The notes under the pieces are model-generated. The model was not told the origin of the DNA. It worked only from the letters and a program-made list of their open reading frames with translations, and did not search any database. This document shows, in pieces, positions 17,463 through 26,643 of a DNA stretch of 64,000 nucleotides; the stretch's first letter is position 1; every line of letters begins with the position of its first letter. Position numbers and translations under genes: made by a program. Source of the stretch: Bacteroidales bacterium (GTDB lineage Bacteria > Bacteroidota > Bacteroidia > Bacteroidales > B18-G4); the NCBI GenBank assembly GCA_018400295.1, contig JAGYMZ010000003.1:62001-126000 (forward strand), in the 5' to 3' direction.

Positions 17463-18917
17463 ATGGGTGTTCATCAGCATCAAAAAAAAACTTTCCGTTT
17501 CCCCCGCACATTCTGGCTCGCCAATGTTATGGAGCTTTTCGAGCGCTGGGCCTGGTATGGGATATTCATCATACTTGCCATTTATCTCACTGCTTCCAGG
17601 GATGAGGGGGCACTGGGGTTTACACAGGTACAGAAAGGGTATCTCATGGGCACAGTGGTGGGGATACTTTACATCCTGCCTGTCATTACCGGGGCCATTG
17701 CCGATAAGGCCGGATATAAAAAGATCCTGATCCTGTCGTTTCTCATGCTCTCATCCGGATATATGTTCATGGCTTTCGTCACGACCTATGCCGCCATGTT
17801 TGTGGTTTTTCTCTATGTAGCCATAGGTGCGGGCTTGTTCAAGCCGGTGATCTCTGCCACCATAGCCAAAACAACAAATAAGGAAAATGCCACGGTCGGC
17901 TTTGGGATATTTTATATGATCGTAAACATCGGGGCCTTCATCGGACCGGTATTTGCGGCTAAAATGCGCGTCCTGGAATGGAAATATGCCTTCATTATAT
18001 CCGCATTGGCCATTGCCGTGAACATCATCCTGGTCGTGTTTTTCTATAAAGAGCCACCGCGGGAAAAAACCGGTGAATCCCTGGGCAACACACTGGCTTC
18101 CATCCTGAAGAATTTACTGACGGCGCTCAGGGATGTCAAGCTGATCATTTTCCTTTTGATCATCGTGGGTTTCTGGACCATGTACAACCAGCTTTTTTTC
18201 ACCCTGCCGGTATTCATTGACCAATGGGTGGATACACACATCGTATATGAAAACATCCGCACTGTCTGGCCCTGGCTGGCCGGGTTCCTGGCAAACGAAG
18301 AACAAGGTATAAACGCCGAATTGCTGGTAAATATTGATGCATTATACATCGTGATCTTCCAGGTCGCGATCTCTTCCGTCATTAAGAAGATCAAACCTGT
18401 GAACACAATTATAACGGGTTTCCTGATCAGTGCCGTCGGGATCGGACTCTGGTTCGTAACACAGAACGGGATGTACCTTTTTATAACCATCCTGGTCTTT
18501 GCGGTTGGCGAGATGGCCAGTTCGCCCCGCATCCTGGAATACATTGGGAACATAGCTCCGAAAGACAAGGTAGCCATGTACATGGGTACATATTACTTAC
18601 CCCTGGCCGGTGGGAATTTCCTGGCCGGGATCCTTTCCGGGGATACCTATACGCGCATGTCGGACAAGACTGCCCTCCTTCAGAAGGAAGTCGCCCGGCG
18701 CGGACTGGACATCCCCGAAATATCGGAAAACGTTACCCAAAACGATTATTTTTCCCACGCCGGCGAACTGCTGGGAATGAATCCACAGGAACTGACGGAT
18801 TATTTATGGAACACTTATCAACCGGGAAATATCTGGATGGTTTTCACCGGCATCGGTATGGGAACGGTGCTGTTGCTCTTCCTTTTCGACAGGATCGTAT
18901 TGAGGCGATACCGCTGA
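17463..18917 (+). CDS. POT-family peptide MFS transporter
   Basis: The 484-residue protein matches proton-dependent oligopeptide transporters. The N-terminal FWLANVMELFERWAWYGIF contains the E-x-x-E-R-[FW]-type motif of helix 1 used in proton coupling. Twelve or more hydrophobic segments follow. An acidic insert near residues 390-440 (SGDTYTRMSDKTALLQKEVARRG and NDYFSHAGELLGMNPQELTD) sits before the last helix and is longer than in E. coli DtpA. Family members import di- and tripeptides with H+. It lies with three amino-acid symporters, which supports a peptide- and amino-acid-uptake neighbourhood. Confidence 0.9.
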   Translation: MGVHQHQKKTFRFPRTFWLANVMELFERWAWYGIFIILAIYLTASRDEGALGFTQVQKGYLMGTVVGILYILPVITGAIADKAGYKKILILSFLMLSSGYMFMAFVTTYAAMFVVFLYVAIGAGLFKPVISATIAKTTNKENATVGFGIFYMIVNIGAFIGPVFAAKMRVLEWKYAFIISALAIAVNIILVVFFYKEPPREKTGESLGNTLASILKNLLTALRDVKLIIFLLIIVGFWTMYNQLFFTLPVFIDQWVDTHIVYENIRTVWPWLAGFLANEEQGINAELLVNIDALYIVIFQVAISSVIKKIKPVNTIITGFLISAVGIGLWFVTQNGMYLFITILVFAVGEMASSPRILEYIGNIAPKDKVAMYMGTYYLPLAGGNFLAGILSGDTYTRMSDKTALLQKEVARRGLDIPEISENVTQNDYFSHAGELLGMNPQELTDYLWNTYQPGNIWMVFTGIGMGTVLLLFLFDRIVLRRYR

Positions 18918-18953
18918 GAAATGAAGCGGATAGACTTATGGTTCATGGCATCT

Positions 18954-19628
18954 TCAGTGCCTGGTCGTATCGGTTGCTTTCCAGTATGCATTGCGGTCGT
19001 CATCACCATCTTCATCCCCGTCTTCAAAATCCCAGGAATACAATTTCCTCTGAGGCCCTTCCTTCCGGTAATAGATCGCAAGCACCCCGCCGGCGATCAA
19101 TCCGAGCAAATGAGATTCCCAGGAAATGTTTTTCTCCGGGAACAATTCGGGGAACAGCCCCCAAATGAGGCTACCGTACAAAAAAGCAACCAAAAGGGTT
19201 ATGGCCATCAATCTTGGGTTTTTACGGATGATCCCGCTCACAAAGAGGAAGGCAGCCAGGCCATAGATGAGCCCGCTGGCACCGATATGGTATGCTTCGC
19301 GCGCCGATACCCATACCCAGATACCGGTAAAGAGCCAGATCAGGATCAGTACTTTAAAAGCGATCTTACGGTAAAAAAAGAAAAGGGAGGCCATCAGAAC
19401 AAAAACCGAAAAGGAATTGGCAGATAAATGTTCCAAATCCCCATGAATAAAAGGCGAAAACAAGATCCCAGGCAGTCCCTGCAATTCCCGGGGATAAATA
19501 CCCAAAAAAGACACGGACCCGTCAAAAACGATCTCCATAAGCTTTACCGCCCAGATCAAAACCAAAAAAAAGGCAGGAAAGATCAGGCTGCGGATAAATT
19601 TATGCTTTTCCCGGACGGCATCATCCAT
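18954..19628 (-). CDS. rhomboid-family intramembrane serine protease
   Basis: About 224 residues with six hydrophobic segments. The catalytic pair is visible: Ser in GASGLIYG and His in ESHLLGLIAGG, with HGDLEHLSANS as the conserved His/Asn region of the oxyanion side. Rhomboids cut membrane proteins within or next to their helices. The C-terminal tail is strongly acidic (DFEDGDEDGDDDRN) and presumably cytoplasmic. ATG at 19628 (MDDAVREKHKF) is preferred over a TTG six codons earlier. It ends 36 bases from the convergent POT gene. Its substrate is unknown. Confidence 0.88.
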   Translation of the reverse strand: MDDAVREKHKFIRSLIFPAFFLVLIWAVKLMEIVFDGSVSFLGIYPRELQGLPGILFSPFIHGDLEHLSANSFSVFVLMASLFFFYRKIAFKVLILIWLFTGIWVWVSAREAYHIGASGLIYGLAAFLFVSGIIRKNPRLMAITLLVAFLYGSLIWGLFPELFPEKNISWESHLLGLIAGGVLAIYYRKEGPQRKLYSWDFEDGDEDGDDDRNAYWKATDTTRH

Positions 19629-19722
19629 AAGATACGCGATAACCAAACATCATTCCAGTGACAAATTGTCAAAGATACACCCTGCATATATTAATTGCAA
19701 TGTTCTTGCGTTAAAAAGGGAT

Positions 19723-22092
19723 ATGAAACCCATCATCCCGGTCTTTTTATCACTTTGGATCGCCGCCATGGCATACGGAGAATCCGGGCCGGACAAAGCA
19801 ACCATAAGCGGGCACATCAAAGATAAAAACACGGGTGAGGACCTGAACGGGGCCACTGTATACATACGGGAACTCTCCACCGGCACCGCAACCAATGATT
19901 ACGGCTTTTATTCCATAAGCCTGGACAAAAACACATACACCCTTGTATTTTCATACATCGGATATGAAAAAGAACAACAGGTAATAAATCTCCACAAAGA
20001 CATCACCCTGGATGTTGAACTCTCCCCTTCCGGGACCATGCTCAACGCGGTGGAGGTTGTTGCAGCAAAAGAAGGCGAGACCCTCCGAAACCCGGAAATG
20101 AGCGTAGAGAAGATGGAATCCAAAACCATCAGAGAGATCCCTGCACTTTTTGGGGAAGTTGATGTGATCCGTGCCTTACAATTACTACCCGGTGTTCAGT
20201 TTACCTCGGAAGGCTCCACCGGCTTCAGCGTCCGCGGGGGAAGTCCCGACCAGAACCTGGTGCTGCTTGACGAGGCGAGCGTTTACAATGCCGGACACCT
20301 GCTGGGATTTTTCTCGGTCTTTAATAACGATGCCATCAAGGAGGTCACGCTTCACAAAGGGGATATCCCTCCGCGCTTCGGAGGCAGACTGGCTTCTGTG
20401 CTGGATGTGCGTATGAAGGACGGGAACAAGAAGAAATTGTCGGCCTCCGGCGGGATCGGTCTTATTTCAAGCCGCCTGACAGTGGAGGGGCCATTGTGGA
20501 AAGACAAAACATCGTTTATACTTTCCGGGAGAAGGACGTATGCCGACCTGTTTTTACCCTGGTCGGGCAACAACAACATCAAAGACAACAAATTGTATTT
20601 CTATGATCTCAATGCCAAGCTGAACCATCAGATCAATGAAAACAACCGCATATACATTTCAGGATATTTTGGCCGGGATGTATTCAAAAACCCGTTTGCT
20701 GCCATGAAATTCGGCAACCAAACGGCCACCTTCCGGTGGAACCACCTGTTTTCAAAAAAGATGTTCAGTAATTTCACCTTTGTCTACTCAAAATACAAAT
20801 ACGATCTGGGCACTGCAGAAGAAAACGAGGCCAACGCTTTCGTATGGTATTCCAGCCTGGAAGATTACGGATTGCAAGGCGATTTCACATATTATGCCAA
20901 TACCGCCAACACCTTGCGATTCGGGATACAATCCATTTACCATAATTTCGACCCGGGCCGGGCGGCCGGAACCGGATCCAACAGCCTGTTCACCGAATTC
21001 AGGCAACCCCGTTCCCATGCCCTGGAAACCGCGGTTTATGTAAGTAACGAGCAAAAGATCACCCCGTTGCTGACCATGAGGTACGGGTTACGCTATTCCC
21101 TTTTCAACAATACAGGCCCTTCAACAGTCTATCGCTTTGATGAACATTACGAAGCAACCGGCAGCGATGAATACGGGAAGGGGGAAATATACAACACTTA
21201 CATGGGACTGGAGCCCAGGCTGGGGGTCAATTATCTGCTTTCGGAACAGTCTGCTGTCAAAGGAAGTTATTCGCGGACTTTTCAATACATACAATTGGCC
21301 CAGAACACCACGGCCGGAACCCCCCTGGATGTTTGGTTCCCCGCCAGTCCGAACGTCAGGCCCCAGATAGCCGACCAGGCAGCCCTGGGCTATTTCAGGT
21401 ATTTTTTCAGAAATACGCTGAAAACCTCCGTAGAAATATATTACAAGACCATGCAGAATTCCATAGATTTTAAAGACCACGCCAACCTGCTGCTAAATGA
21501 GAAAGTAGAAGGAGAGCTCCGGTTCGGAAAATCCTGGTCGTACGGGGCCGAGATCATGGTAAAACTCCTCGCCCTGGACCTCTGGAAAGGAACGTTAAAC
21601 GGGTGGGTCAGCTACACATATTCCAGGGCATGGAGGAAAGTCAGGGAGATCAACAACGGCAATAAATACGCCGCGCCTTACGACAAGCCACAGGATATTG
21701 CCATGGTCCTGAATTATGAAATATCAGAACGGCTATCCTTTGCAGCGAACTGGATCTACCAGAGCGGCCGTCCCCTGACCGTCCCGACCGGAAGGGCAGT
21801 CATCGGCGGAAACATCATACCGGTATATTCCGACAGGAACGATTTCAGGTATGAGCCCTATCACAGGCTGGATATATCGCTAACCCTAAGGGGAAAGGAT
21901 ACGGACAAACGGTTTAAGCACGACTGGAATTTCTCCGTTTACAACGTTTACAACCGTCACAATACCTGGTCGCTGAACTTCGAACAGGAAAGGTCGGATC
22001 CGGGCAACCCGGATTCAGGATACAATACCTACGTAGAAAAAGTATATCTGTTTGGTATTATACCTTCCGTAACATTTAATTTTTACTTCTGA
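19723..22092 (+). CDS. TonB-dependent receptor with carboxypeptidase-like N-terminal domain
   Basis: About 789 residues with signal peptide MKPIIPVFLSLWIAAMAYG. A carboxypeptidase regulatory-like domain (about 25-110, ISGHIKDKNTGEDLNGATVYI) is followed by a plug domain (about 120-230, GFSVRGGSPDQNLVLLDEASV and FGGRLASVLDVRMKDG). A 22-strand-type beta barrel ends in the aromatic residue needed for outer-membrane insertion (TFNFYF). It imports a ligand across the outer membrane with energy from TonB/ExbBD. The 1-base overlap with the DUF4249 lipoprotein gene shows that they work together. No SusC-type signature is seen, so the ligand could be metal, peptide or other. The upstream ATG at 19666 lacks a signal peptide. 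Confidence 0.92.
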   Translation: MKPIIPVFLSLWIAAMAYGESGPDKATISGHIKDKNTGEDLNGATVYIRELSTGTATNDYGFYSISLDKNTYTLVFSYIGYEKEQQVINLHKDITLDVELSPSGTMLNAVEVVAAKEGETLRNPEMSVEKMESKTIREIPALFGEVDVIRALQLLPGVQFTSEGSTGFSVRGGSPDQNLVLLDEASVYNAGHLLGFFSVFNNDAIKEVTLHKGDIPPRFGGRLASVLDVRMKDGNKKKLSASGGIGLISSRLTVEGPLWKDKTSFILSGRRTYADLFLPWSGNNNIKDNKLYFYDLNAKLNHQINENNRIYISGYFGRDVFKNPFAAMKFGNQTATFRWNHLFSKKMFSNFTFVYSKYKYDLGTAEENEANAFVWYSSLEDYGLQGDFTYYANTANTLRFGIQSIYHNFDPGRAAGTGSNSLFTEFRQPRSHALETAVYVSNEQKITPLLTMRYGLRYSLFNNTGPSTVYRFDEHYEATGSDEYGKGEIYNTYMGLEPRLGVNYLLSEQSAVKGSYSRTFQYIQLAQNTTAGTPLDVWFPASPNVRPQIADQAALGYFRYFFRNTLKTSVEIYYKTMQNSIDFKDHANLLLNEKVEGELRFGKSWSYGAEIMVKLLALDLWKGTLNGWVSYTYSRAWRKVREINNGNKYAAPYDKPQDIAMVLNYEISERLSFAANWIYQSGRPLTVPTGRAVIGGNIIPVYSDRNDFRYEPYHRLDISLTLRGKDTDKRFKHDWNFSVYNVYNRHNTWSLNFEQERSDPGNPDSGYNTYVEKVYLFGIIPSVTFNFYF

Positions 22093-22946
22093 TGAAATAC
22101 CCAGAATTCATGAAAAATATCTTTATCATCACGCTTTCCGCCATGATCACGGCAGGTTGCTCCGAGCGGGTGGATATAGACCTGAACGAGGAAGGCCAGA
22201 AACGCCTGGTGGTTTATGGCTTTATAACCACAGATACCATGGCCCACAGCCTTCAACTGACATATACGGCGGATTATTTCTTTAATGCCCGGCCGGAACC
22301 GGTACCCGGCGCAAAGGCGAAGATAACAGACGACCTGGGCAATACAGAACCCCTGACCCTGACAGATCCGCAAAAAGGCATATATCATACTTCCGGTGAC
22401 TTTTTTGCAGTGGAAGAACGCACCTATACACTGAGCATTGAGCTTGAAGGTGAACGGTACACGGCTGAATCATCCTGCCCTGCGTTCAGCCGGACACCCA
22501 TGCATATTGACCTGAAATATCAACCGGACTGGGGAAAGGAAGGATTTTATGAGATCCGGTGTTATTACCAGGATCCCCCGACAACCGAGTTTTACATGTT
22601 CAATATATACAAGAACGGCACATTGCTCACCGATTCCCTGTCGGAAAAGATCATCACAGATGATGTTTTATATAACGGAAACTATACCAACGGCATCGGA
22701 GTAGGGTACCTTGACCAGTCCAAAGAAAAAGAAAAACTTCATCCCGGTGATGTAATAACCTTCCAGGCCGGAAACATACCAGAGAAATATGCGCAGTTCA
22801 TATGGGAAGCACAGGCAGAGATCCAGTTCAGCACTCCTTTGTTCAGCGGGCCGCCCGCCAATGTCAAAGGGAACATTACCAACGGCGCCATCGGTTATTT
22901 TGCAGCATATCCCACGGCATACGCTTCAACAACATACACACCGTGA
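22092..22946 (+). CDS. DUF4249 lipoprotein, partner of the TonB-dependent receptor
   Basis: The 284-residue protein has a lipoprotein signal (MKNIFIITLSAMITAGC from the internal Met at 22110). A beta-rich region follows, with early VDIDLNEEGQKRLVVYGFIT, PVPGAKAKITDDLGNTEPL and an Ig-like start, as in DUF4249 proteins. These Bacteroidota lipoproteins usually sit next to a TonB-dependent receptor and are thought to help catch its ligand at the surface; their biochemical role is unproven. The stop of the receptor and this ATG share one base (TGATG), so translation is coupled. I see no metal site or enzyme motif. Confidence 0.82.
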   Translation: MKYPEFMKNIFIITLSAMITAGCSERVDIDLNEEGQKRLVVYGFITTDTMAHSLQLTYTADYFFNARPEPVPGAKAKITDDLGNTEPLTLTDPQKGIYHTSGDFFAVEERTYTLSIELEGERYTAESSCPAFSRTPMHIDLKYQPDWGKEGFYEIRCYYQDPPTTEFYMFNIYKNGTLLTDSLSEKIITDDVLYNGNYTNGIGVGYLDQSKEKEKLHPGDVITFQAGNIPEKYAQFIWEAQAEIQFSTPLFSGPPANVKGNITNGAIGYFAAYPTAYASTTYTP

Positions 22947-23046
22947 TCCCATTCTGCGAACCTCCATGAATGTTTTGACATATCCGGACACAACAAATCG
23001 CATGAATAAACGTTAGGTGTCATATGGGTCAATAAAAAAACCAAAA

Positions 23047-23235
23047 ATGCTGGATTATACAAAGACGATCCTTCACAAAGTAAGTTTTGACAGGCATTTG
23101 TTTTCCAAAGAACTCCGCAAATCATTCAAATGGCTGAAAAAGGAGGAGGTCATTGTTTTACACACCTGGTGTATGTTAACCTTTGGGGATATATACGGAG
23201 ACCTCATCCAGGAAACTTTCCAAACATTTAATTAA
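23047..23235 (+). CDS. conserved small protein of 62 residues
   Basis: Begins MLDYTKTILHKVSFD and is mostly helical and basic, with ELRKSFKWLKKEEVIVLHTWC in the middle. I recall short proteins with this MLxYTKTIL-KVSFD start in many Bacteroidota, with no known function, so it is probably real. It has no signal peptide. A start 10 codons upstream at 23017 is GTG and adds a Lys-rich stretch that seems unneeded. It has its own terminator immediately downstream (23245-23268), which supports an independent transcript. No clear promoter was found in the 100 bases before it. Confidence 0.7.
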   Translation: MLDYTKTILHKVSFDRHLFSKELRKSFKWLKKEEVIVLHTWCMLTFGDIYGDLIQETFQTFN

Positions 23236-23244
23236 GGAAGACAC

Positions 23245-23268
23245 AGTCCCTGCCGGGACTTTTTTTTT
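23245..23268 (+). terminator. rho-independent terminator after the 62-residue protein gene
   Basis: AGTCCC (23245-23250), loop TGCC, GGGACT (23255-23260), then eight T residues (23261-23268). It lies 10 bases after the stop codon and separates this gene from purB. Confidence 0.85.
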
Positions 23269-23382
23269 GCCCGGACGGCAGAATATTTTTCAACATTGGT
23301 TTCTGATCATTTTTTTAATATTTTTAAGCCGGCAAGATATTGCCATCGGATCTTAATAGAAACCATTTAAACAGACTGCGCC

Positions 23383-24735
23383 ATGGAACTTTCAAGCGTA
23401 AATGCCATTTCTCCGGTTGACGGCCGGTATCGCAAACAAAGCGAATCGCTTGCATATTATTTTTCAGAGGCGGCCTTTATCAATTACCGCGTATTCGTAG
23501 AGATCGAATACTTTATAGCCCTCTGCCGGCTACCCTTGCCTCAGCTAAAAGCGTTTGACCACGCAAAATTTGAAGACCTCAGGTCGGTCAGCCGCGATTT
23601 TACGTTTAAACATGCAGAGGAAGTAAAAAAAATAGAGGCCATCACAAATCACGATGTAAAAGCGGTTGAATATTATCTGAAAAAACGATTTGACAAGATG
23701 GGCCTGGGCCCTTACAAAGAATTCATTCATTTTGGCCTGACATCACAGGATATCAACAATACATCGGTACCATATGCCCTGAAGCTGAGCTTCCATGACG
23801 TGCTCTTCCCATCACTTGCAGAACTCCTGAAAAAGATCCTTGCCAGATCCAAAGAATGGAAAAAAATATCCATGCTGGCCCGTACACACGGCCAACCGGC
23901 CTCCCCTACCCGGCTGGGCAAGGAGCTGTATGTATATTACGAAAGACTGAACGAGCAGGTCAGGCAACTCAAAAATCTGCCCTTTCCTGCCAAATTCGGC
24001 GGGGCTACAGGGAATTTCAATGCTCATGCGATCGCTTATCCGGATATCGACTGGGTGGGATTCGCAGATGGGTTCGTTAACCATGTCCTCGGACTAAAAA
24101 GATCCAGGACAACCACACAGGTAGATCATTACGACAACCTCTCAGCCATCTTCGACAACCTGAAGCGGATCAATACCATCCTCCTGGATATGTCAAGGGA
24201 TCTCTGGGCATATATTTCCATGGAATACTTCAAACAAAAGATCAACAAGGATGAAGTAGGCTCTTCTGCCATGCCCCACAAAGTTAATCCCATCGACTTT
24301 GAAAATGCAGAGGGCAATCTGGGAATGGCCAACGCCGTATTTAACCACCTGTCGGAAAAGCTACCCATATCCAGGCTTCAGCGCGACCTTACCGACTCAA
24401 CGGTAAGCAGGAACATCGGGGTGCCGGTCGCTCATACACTGATCGCCCTTAAATCGCTGATCAAAGGTCTTAATAAGCTGACCGTCAATAAAGAGAAGAT
24501 CAGGGAGGACCTGGAAAGAAACTGGGTCGTCGTAGCCGAAGCCATACAAACCATTTTGCGCAGGGAAAACTACCCGGACCCATACGAAGCATTGAAAGAA
24601 CTGACACGCACCGGAACACGGACCGGGCGGGAAGAGATCCATGAATTTATTGACACCCTGAATATTCCGGAAAATATCAAACAGGAACTAAAATCCATCA
24701 CCCCGGAAAACTATACCGGAGTGCAATTATTCTAA
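23383..24735 (+). CDS. purB: adenylosuccinate lyase
   Basis: The 450-residue protein is a fumarase/aspartase-superfamily lyase. It carries out two steps of purine synthesis, splitting fumarate from SAICAR and from adenylosuccinate. The superfamily signature GSSAMPHKVNP occupies residues 293-303 with the catalytic Ser loop. The N-terminal ISPVDGRYRKQSESLAYYFSE and HFGLTSQDINNTSVPYAL and central ARTHGQPASPT are typical of the E. coli-like PurB type. The length is normal. It is followed after 24 bases by the ABC exporter gene, which has its own promoter. Confidence 0.96.
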   Translation: MELSSVNAISPVDGRYRKQSESLAYYFSEAAFINYRVFVEIEYFIALCRLPLPQLKAFDHAKFEDLRSVSRDFTFKHAEEVKKIEAITNHDVKAVEYYLKKRFDKMGLGPYKEFIHFGLTSQDINNTSVPYALKLSFHDVLFPSLAELLKKILARSKEWKKISMLARTHGQPASPTRLGKELYVYYERLNEQVRQLKNLPFPAKFGGATGNFNAHAIAYPDIDWVGFADGFVNHVLGLKRSRTTTQVDHYDNLSAIFDNLKRINTILLDMSRDLWAYISMEYFKQKINKDEVGSSAMPHKVNPIDFENAEGNLGMANAVFNHLSEKLPISRLQRDLTDSTVSRNIGVPVAHTLIALKSLIKGLNKLTVNKEKIREDLERNWVVVAEAIQTILRRENYPDPYEALKELTRTGTRTGREEIHEFIDTLNIPENIKQELKSITPENYTGVQLF

Positions 24736-24744
24736 GGATATAAC

Positions 24745-24752
24745 TACCTTTG
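24745..24752 (+). promoter_or_regulatory. -7 box very close to the ABC exporter start
   Basis: TACCTTTG matches TAnnTTTG perfectly and ends only 7 bases before the ATG at 24760. Transcription would begin at or beside the start codon, so the message is probably leaderless. No good TTTG is found 19-21 bases upstream, which lowers confidence. Confidence 0.5.
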
Positions 24753-24759
24753 CGATCGC

Positions 24760-26580
24760 ATGAAAAGTTATCTGAGAATCCTTTCATACATCAAACCATA
24801 CTGGGTCTTTGCGATCCTGAATGTTTTGTTTAACCTGATGACCATCCTTTTTTCCCTGTTCACCTTTGCGATGCTGGCCCCGTTCCTGAGCCTGCTGTTT
24901 GAAAAGGAAAAACTGGTCACCGAAGCCCCGGAACTATCTTTCAGCTCAGATGCCCTCATTGATTACATGAATTATTCCATGAGCCAGATCATTATCACGC
25001 AGGGCAAGCTGGAAGCCCTCATGACCATATGCCTGATCCTTCTGGCTGCTTTTTTCCTGCGCAACCTGTCACGGTTCATGTCCATGTTTTTCCTGGCGAA
25101 TGTCCGCATCGGCGCCATCAAAGACATACGCAATGATGTATATTTCAAATTGCTCATCCTGCCCCTGTCCTTTTATTCTACAAGGCAAAAGGGAGATATC
25201 ATAGCGCGGATAACCACAGATGTTCAGGAAGTGGAATACTCCATCATGAACTATATGGAAATGATCATCCGCGACCCCATCACAATCATAGCCTATTTCA
25301 TATTTCTCCTCAGCATGAGTCCGCAACTCACCCTGTTTGTTGTGATCGTACTGCCGCTGACGGGGTATGTCATCGGACTTATCGGGAGGACCCTGAGAAA
25401 GAAATCCAGGACCGGGCAGATACGTTTCGCAGGGATGCTGTCCACCATCGAAGAATCCATTACCGGACTCAGGATCATTAAGGCATTCAACGCCATTAAA
25501 TTTCTGAACCAACGGTTTAAAAGACAAAACAACGATTACGCCGGCTTGCTGATGGGCATTTACCGCAGACGGGACCTCTCCTCACCCTTAAGCGAATTCC
25601 TTTCGTCGGCGGTGATCATATTCGTGTTATGGTTCGGCGGAAGGTTGGTACTGGACCAAAGCAGTGTCCTAAGTGCTGAAGTCTTCATCACCTATATCCT
25701 GGTCTTTTCCCAGATCATCCCTCCGGCCAAGACCTTCGCCACAGGTTTTTACAGCATCCAGAGGGGGATCGCCTCGGCCGAACGAATTTTTGAGGTTATG
25801 GATGCACATGAGGTCATCGAAGAAAAACCGGATGCCCAACCCATTCATAAATTCCTGAAAAAGGTTGAATACAGGGATGTTTCCTTCCAATATGAAAAAG
25901 AAAGGGTCCTGAAAAACATCAACCTTACCATTGAAAAAGGGAAGATCATCGCATTGGTGGGGCAGTCGGGGGGTGGTAAATCCACGTTGGTTGACCTGCT
26001 TCCCAGGTTCCATGATACCACCGGTGGGGGCATCTTCATCGATGGCATAAACATAAAGGATTATAAAATAAACGATCTTCGCGCACTCATGGGGATTGTC
26101 ACACAGGAATCCATATTATTCAACGATACGGTCTTCAATAATATCGCTTTCGGCAAAACCAACGTAAGTGAAAAGGAAGTCAGGGATGCAGCCATGATCG
26201 CCAATGCCGATGAATTCATACAGGACCTGCCCATGCGTTATCAAACCAATATCGGCGACCGGGGTTCCAAGCTCTCGGGTGGCCAAAAACAACGGCTCTC
26301 CATCGCCAGGGCTATCCTGCGCAATCCCCCGATACTAATCCTGGATGAAGCCACCTCTTCATTGGATACAGAGTCCGAAAGGCTCGTGCAGGACGCTTTA
26401 TCCAATGTTATGAGCAACCGGACTTCCATTGTCATTGCCCACCGGCTTTCCACCATCAAATTCGCCGATGAGATCATTGTGATCCAAAAAGGCAAGATCA
26501 TCGAACAAGGATCGCACCAGGTCCTGCTCGATAAAAAAGGCATCTATAAAAAACTTTACGATCTGCAAACTTTTGCATAA
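24760..26580 (+). CDS. ABC exporter, MsbA-like half transporter
   Basis: The 606-residue protein has six membrane helices (about 15-340) and a C-terminal ATPase. Walker A GQSGGGKS is at 401-408, the signature LSGGQ at 505-509, Walker B ILDE around 527-530 and the H-loop in IVIAHRLSTIK. It is a homodimer-type exporter similar to MsbA, which flips lipid A or other lipids. In Bacteroidota several such paralogues exist, so lipid A export is likely but not proven. The Walker A Gly-rich loop has one Gly where many have Ser (SGGGKS against SGSGKS), a common harmless variant. Confidence 0.9.
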   Translation: MKSYLRILSYIKPYWVFAILNVLFNLMTILFSLFTFAMLAPFLSLLFEKEKLVTEAPELSFSSDALIDYMNYSMSQIIITQGKLEALMTICLILLAAFFLRNLSRFMSMFFLANVRIGAIKDIRNDVYFKLLILPLSFYSTRQKGDIIARITTDVQEVEYSIMNYMEMIIRDPITIIAYFIFLLSMSPQLTLFVVIVLPLTGYVIGLIGRTLRKKSRTGQIRFAGMLSTIEESITGLRIIKAFNAIKFLNQRFKRQNNDYAGLLMGIYRRRDLSSPLSEFLSSAVIIFVLWFGGRLVLDQSSVLSAEVFITYILVFSQIIPPAKTFATGFYSIQRGIASAERIFEVMDAHEVIEEKPDAQPIHKFLKKVEYRDVSFQYEKERVLKNINLTIEKGKIIALVGQSGGGKSTLVDLLPRFHDTTGGGIFIDGINIKDYKINDLRALMGIVTQESILFNDTVFNNIAFGKTNVSEKEVRDAAMIANADEFIQDLPMRYQTNIGDRGSKLSGGQKQRLSIARAILRNPPILILDEATSSLDTESERLVQDALSNVMSNRTSIVIAHRLSTIKFADEIIVIQKGKIIEQGSHQVLLDKKGIYKKLYDLQTFA

Positions 26581-26621
26581 TTTTTGGACTGTACAAAACT
26601 GCACCAATTCGAGATTATTTC

Positions 26622-26629
26622 TAATTTTG
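26622..26629 (+). promoter_or_regulatory. -7 box of the DUF5606 gene
   Basis: TAATTTTG matches TAnnTTTG and ends 14 bases before the ATG at 26644. It argues against the upstream ATG at 26584, which would not be on the transcript. No clear -33 TTTG at the usual distance. Confidence 0.5.
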
Positions 26630-26643
26630 CAAAAAATCGTCCC

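Noticed and set aside
18960-19427. 168-codon plus-strand frame opposite the rhomboid gene
   Set aside because: The minus strand encodes catalytic GASG and SHLLG motifs in the right order, so the plus-strand frame is a shadow.
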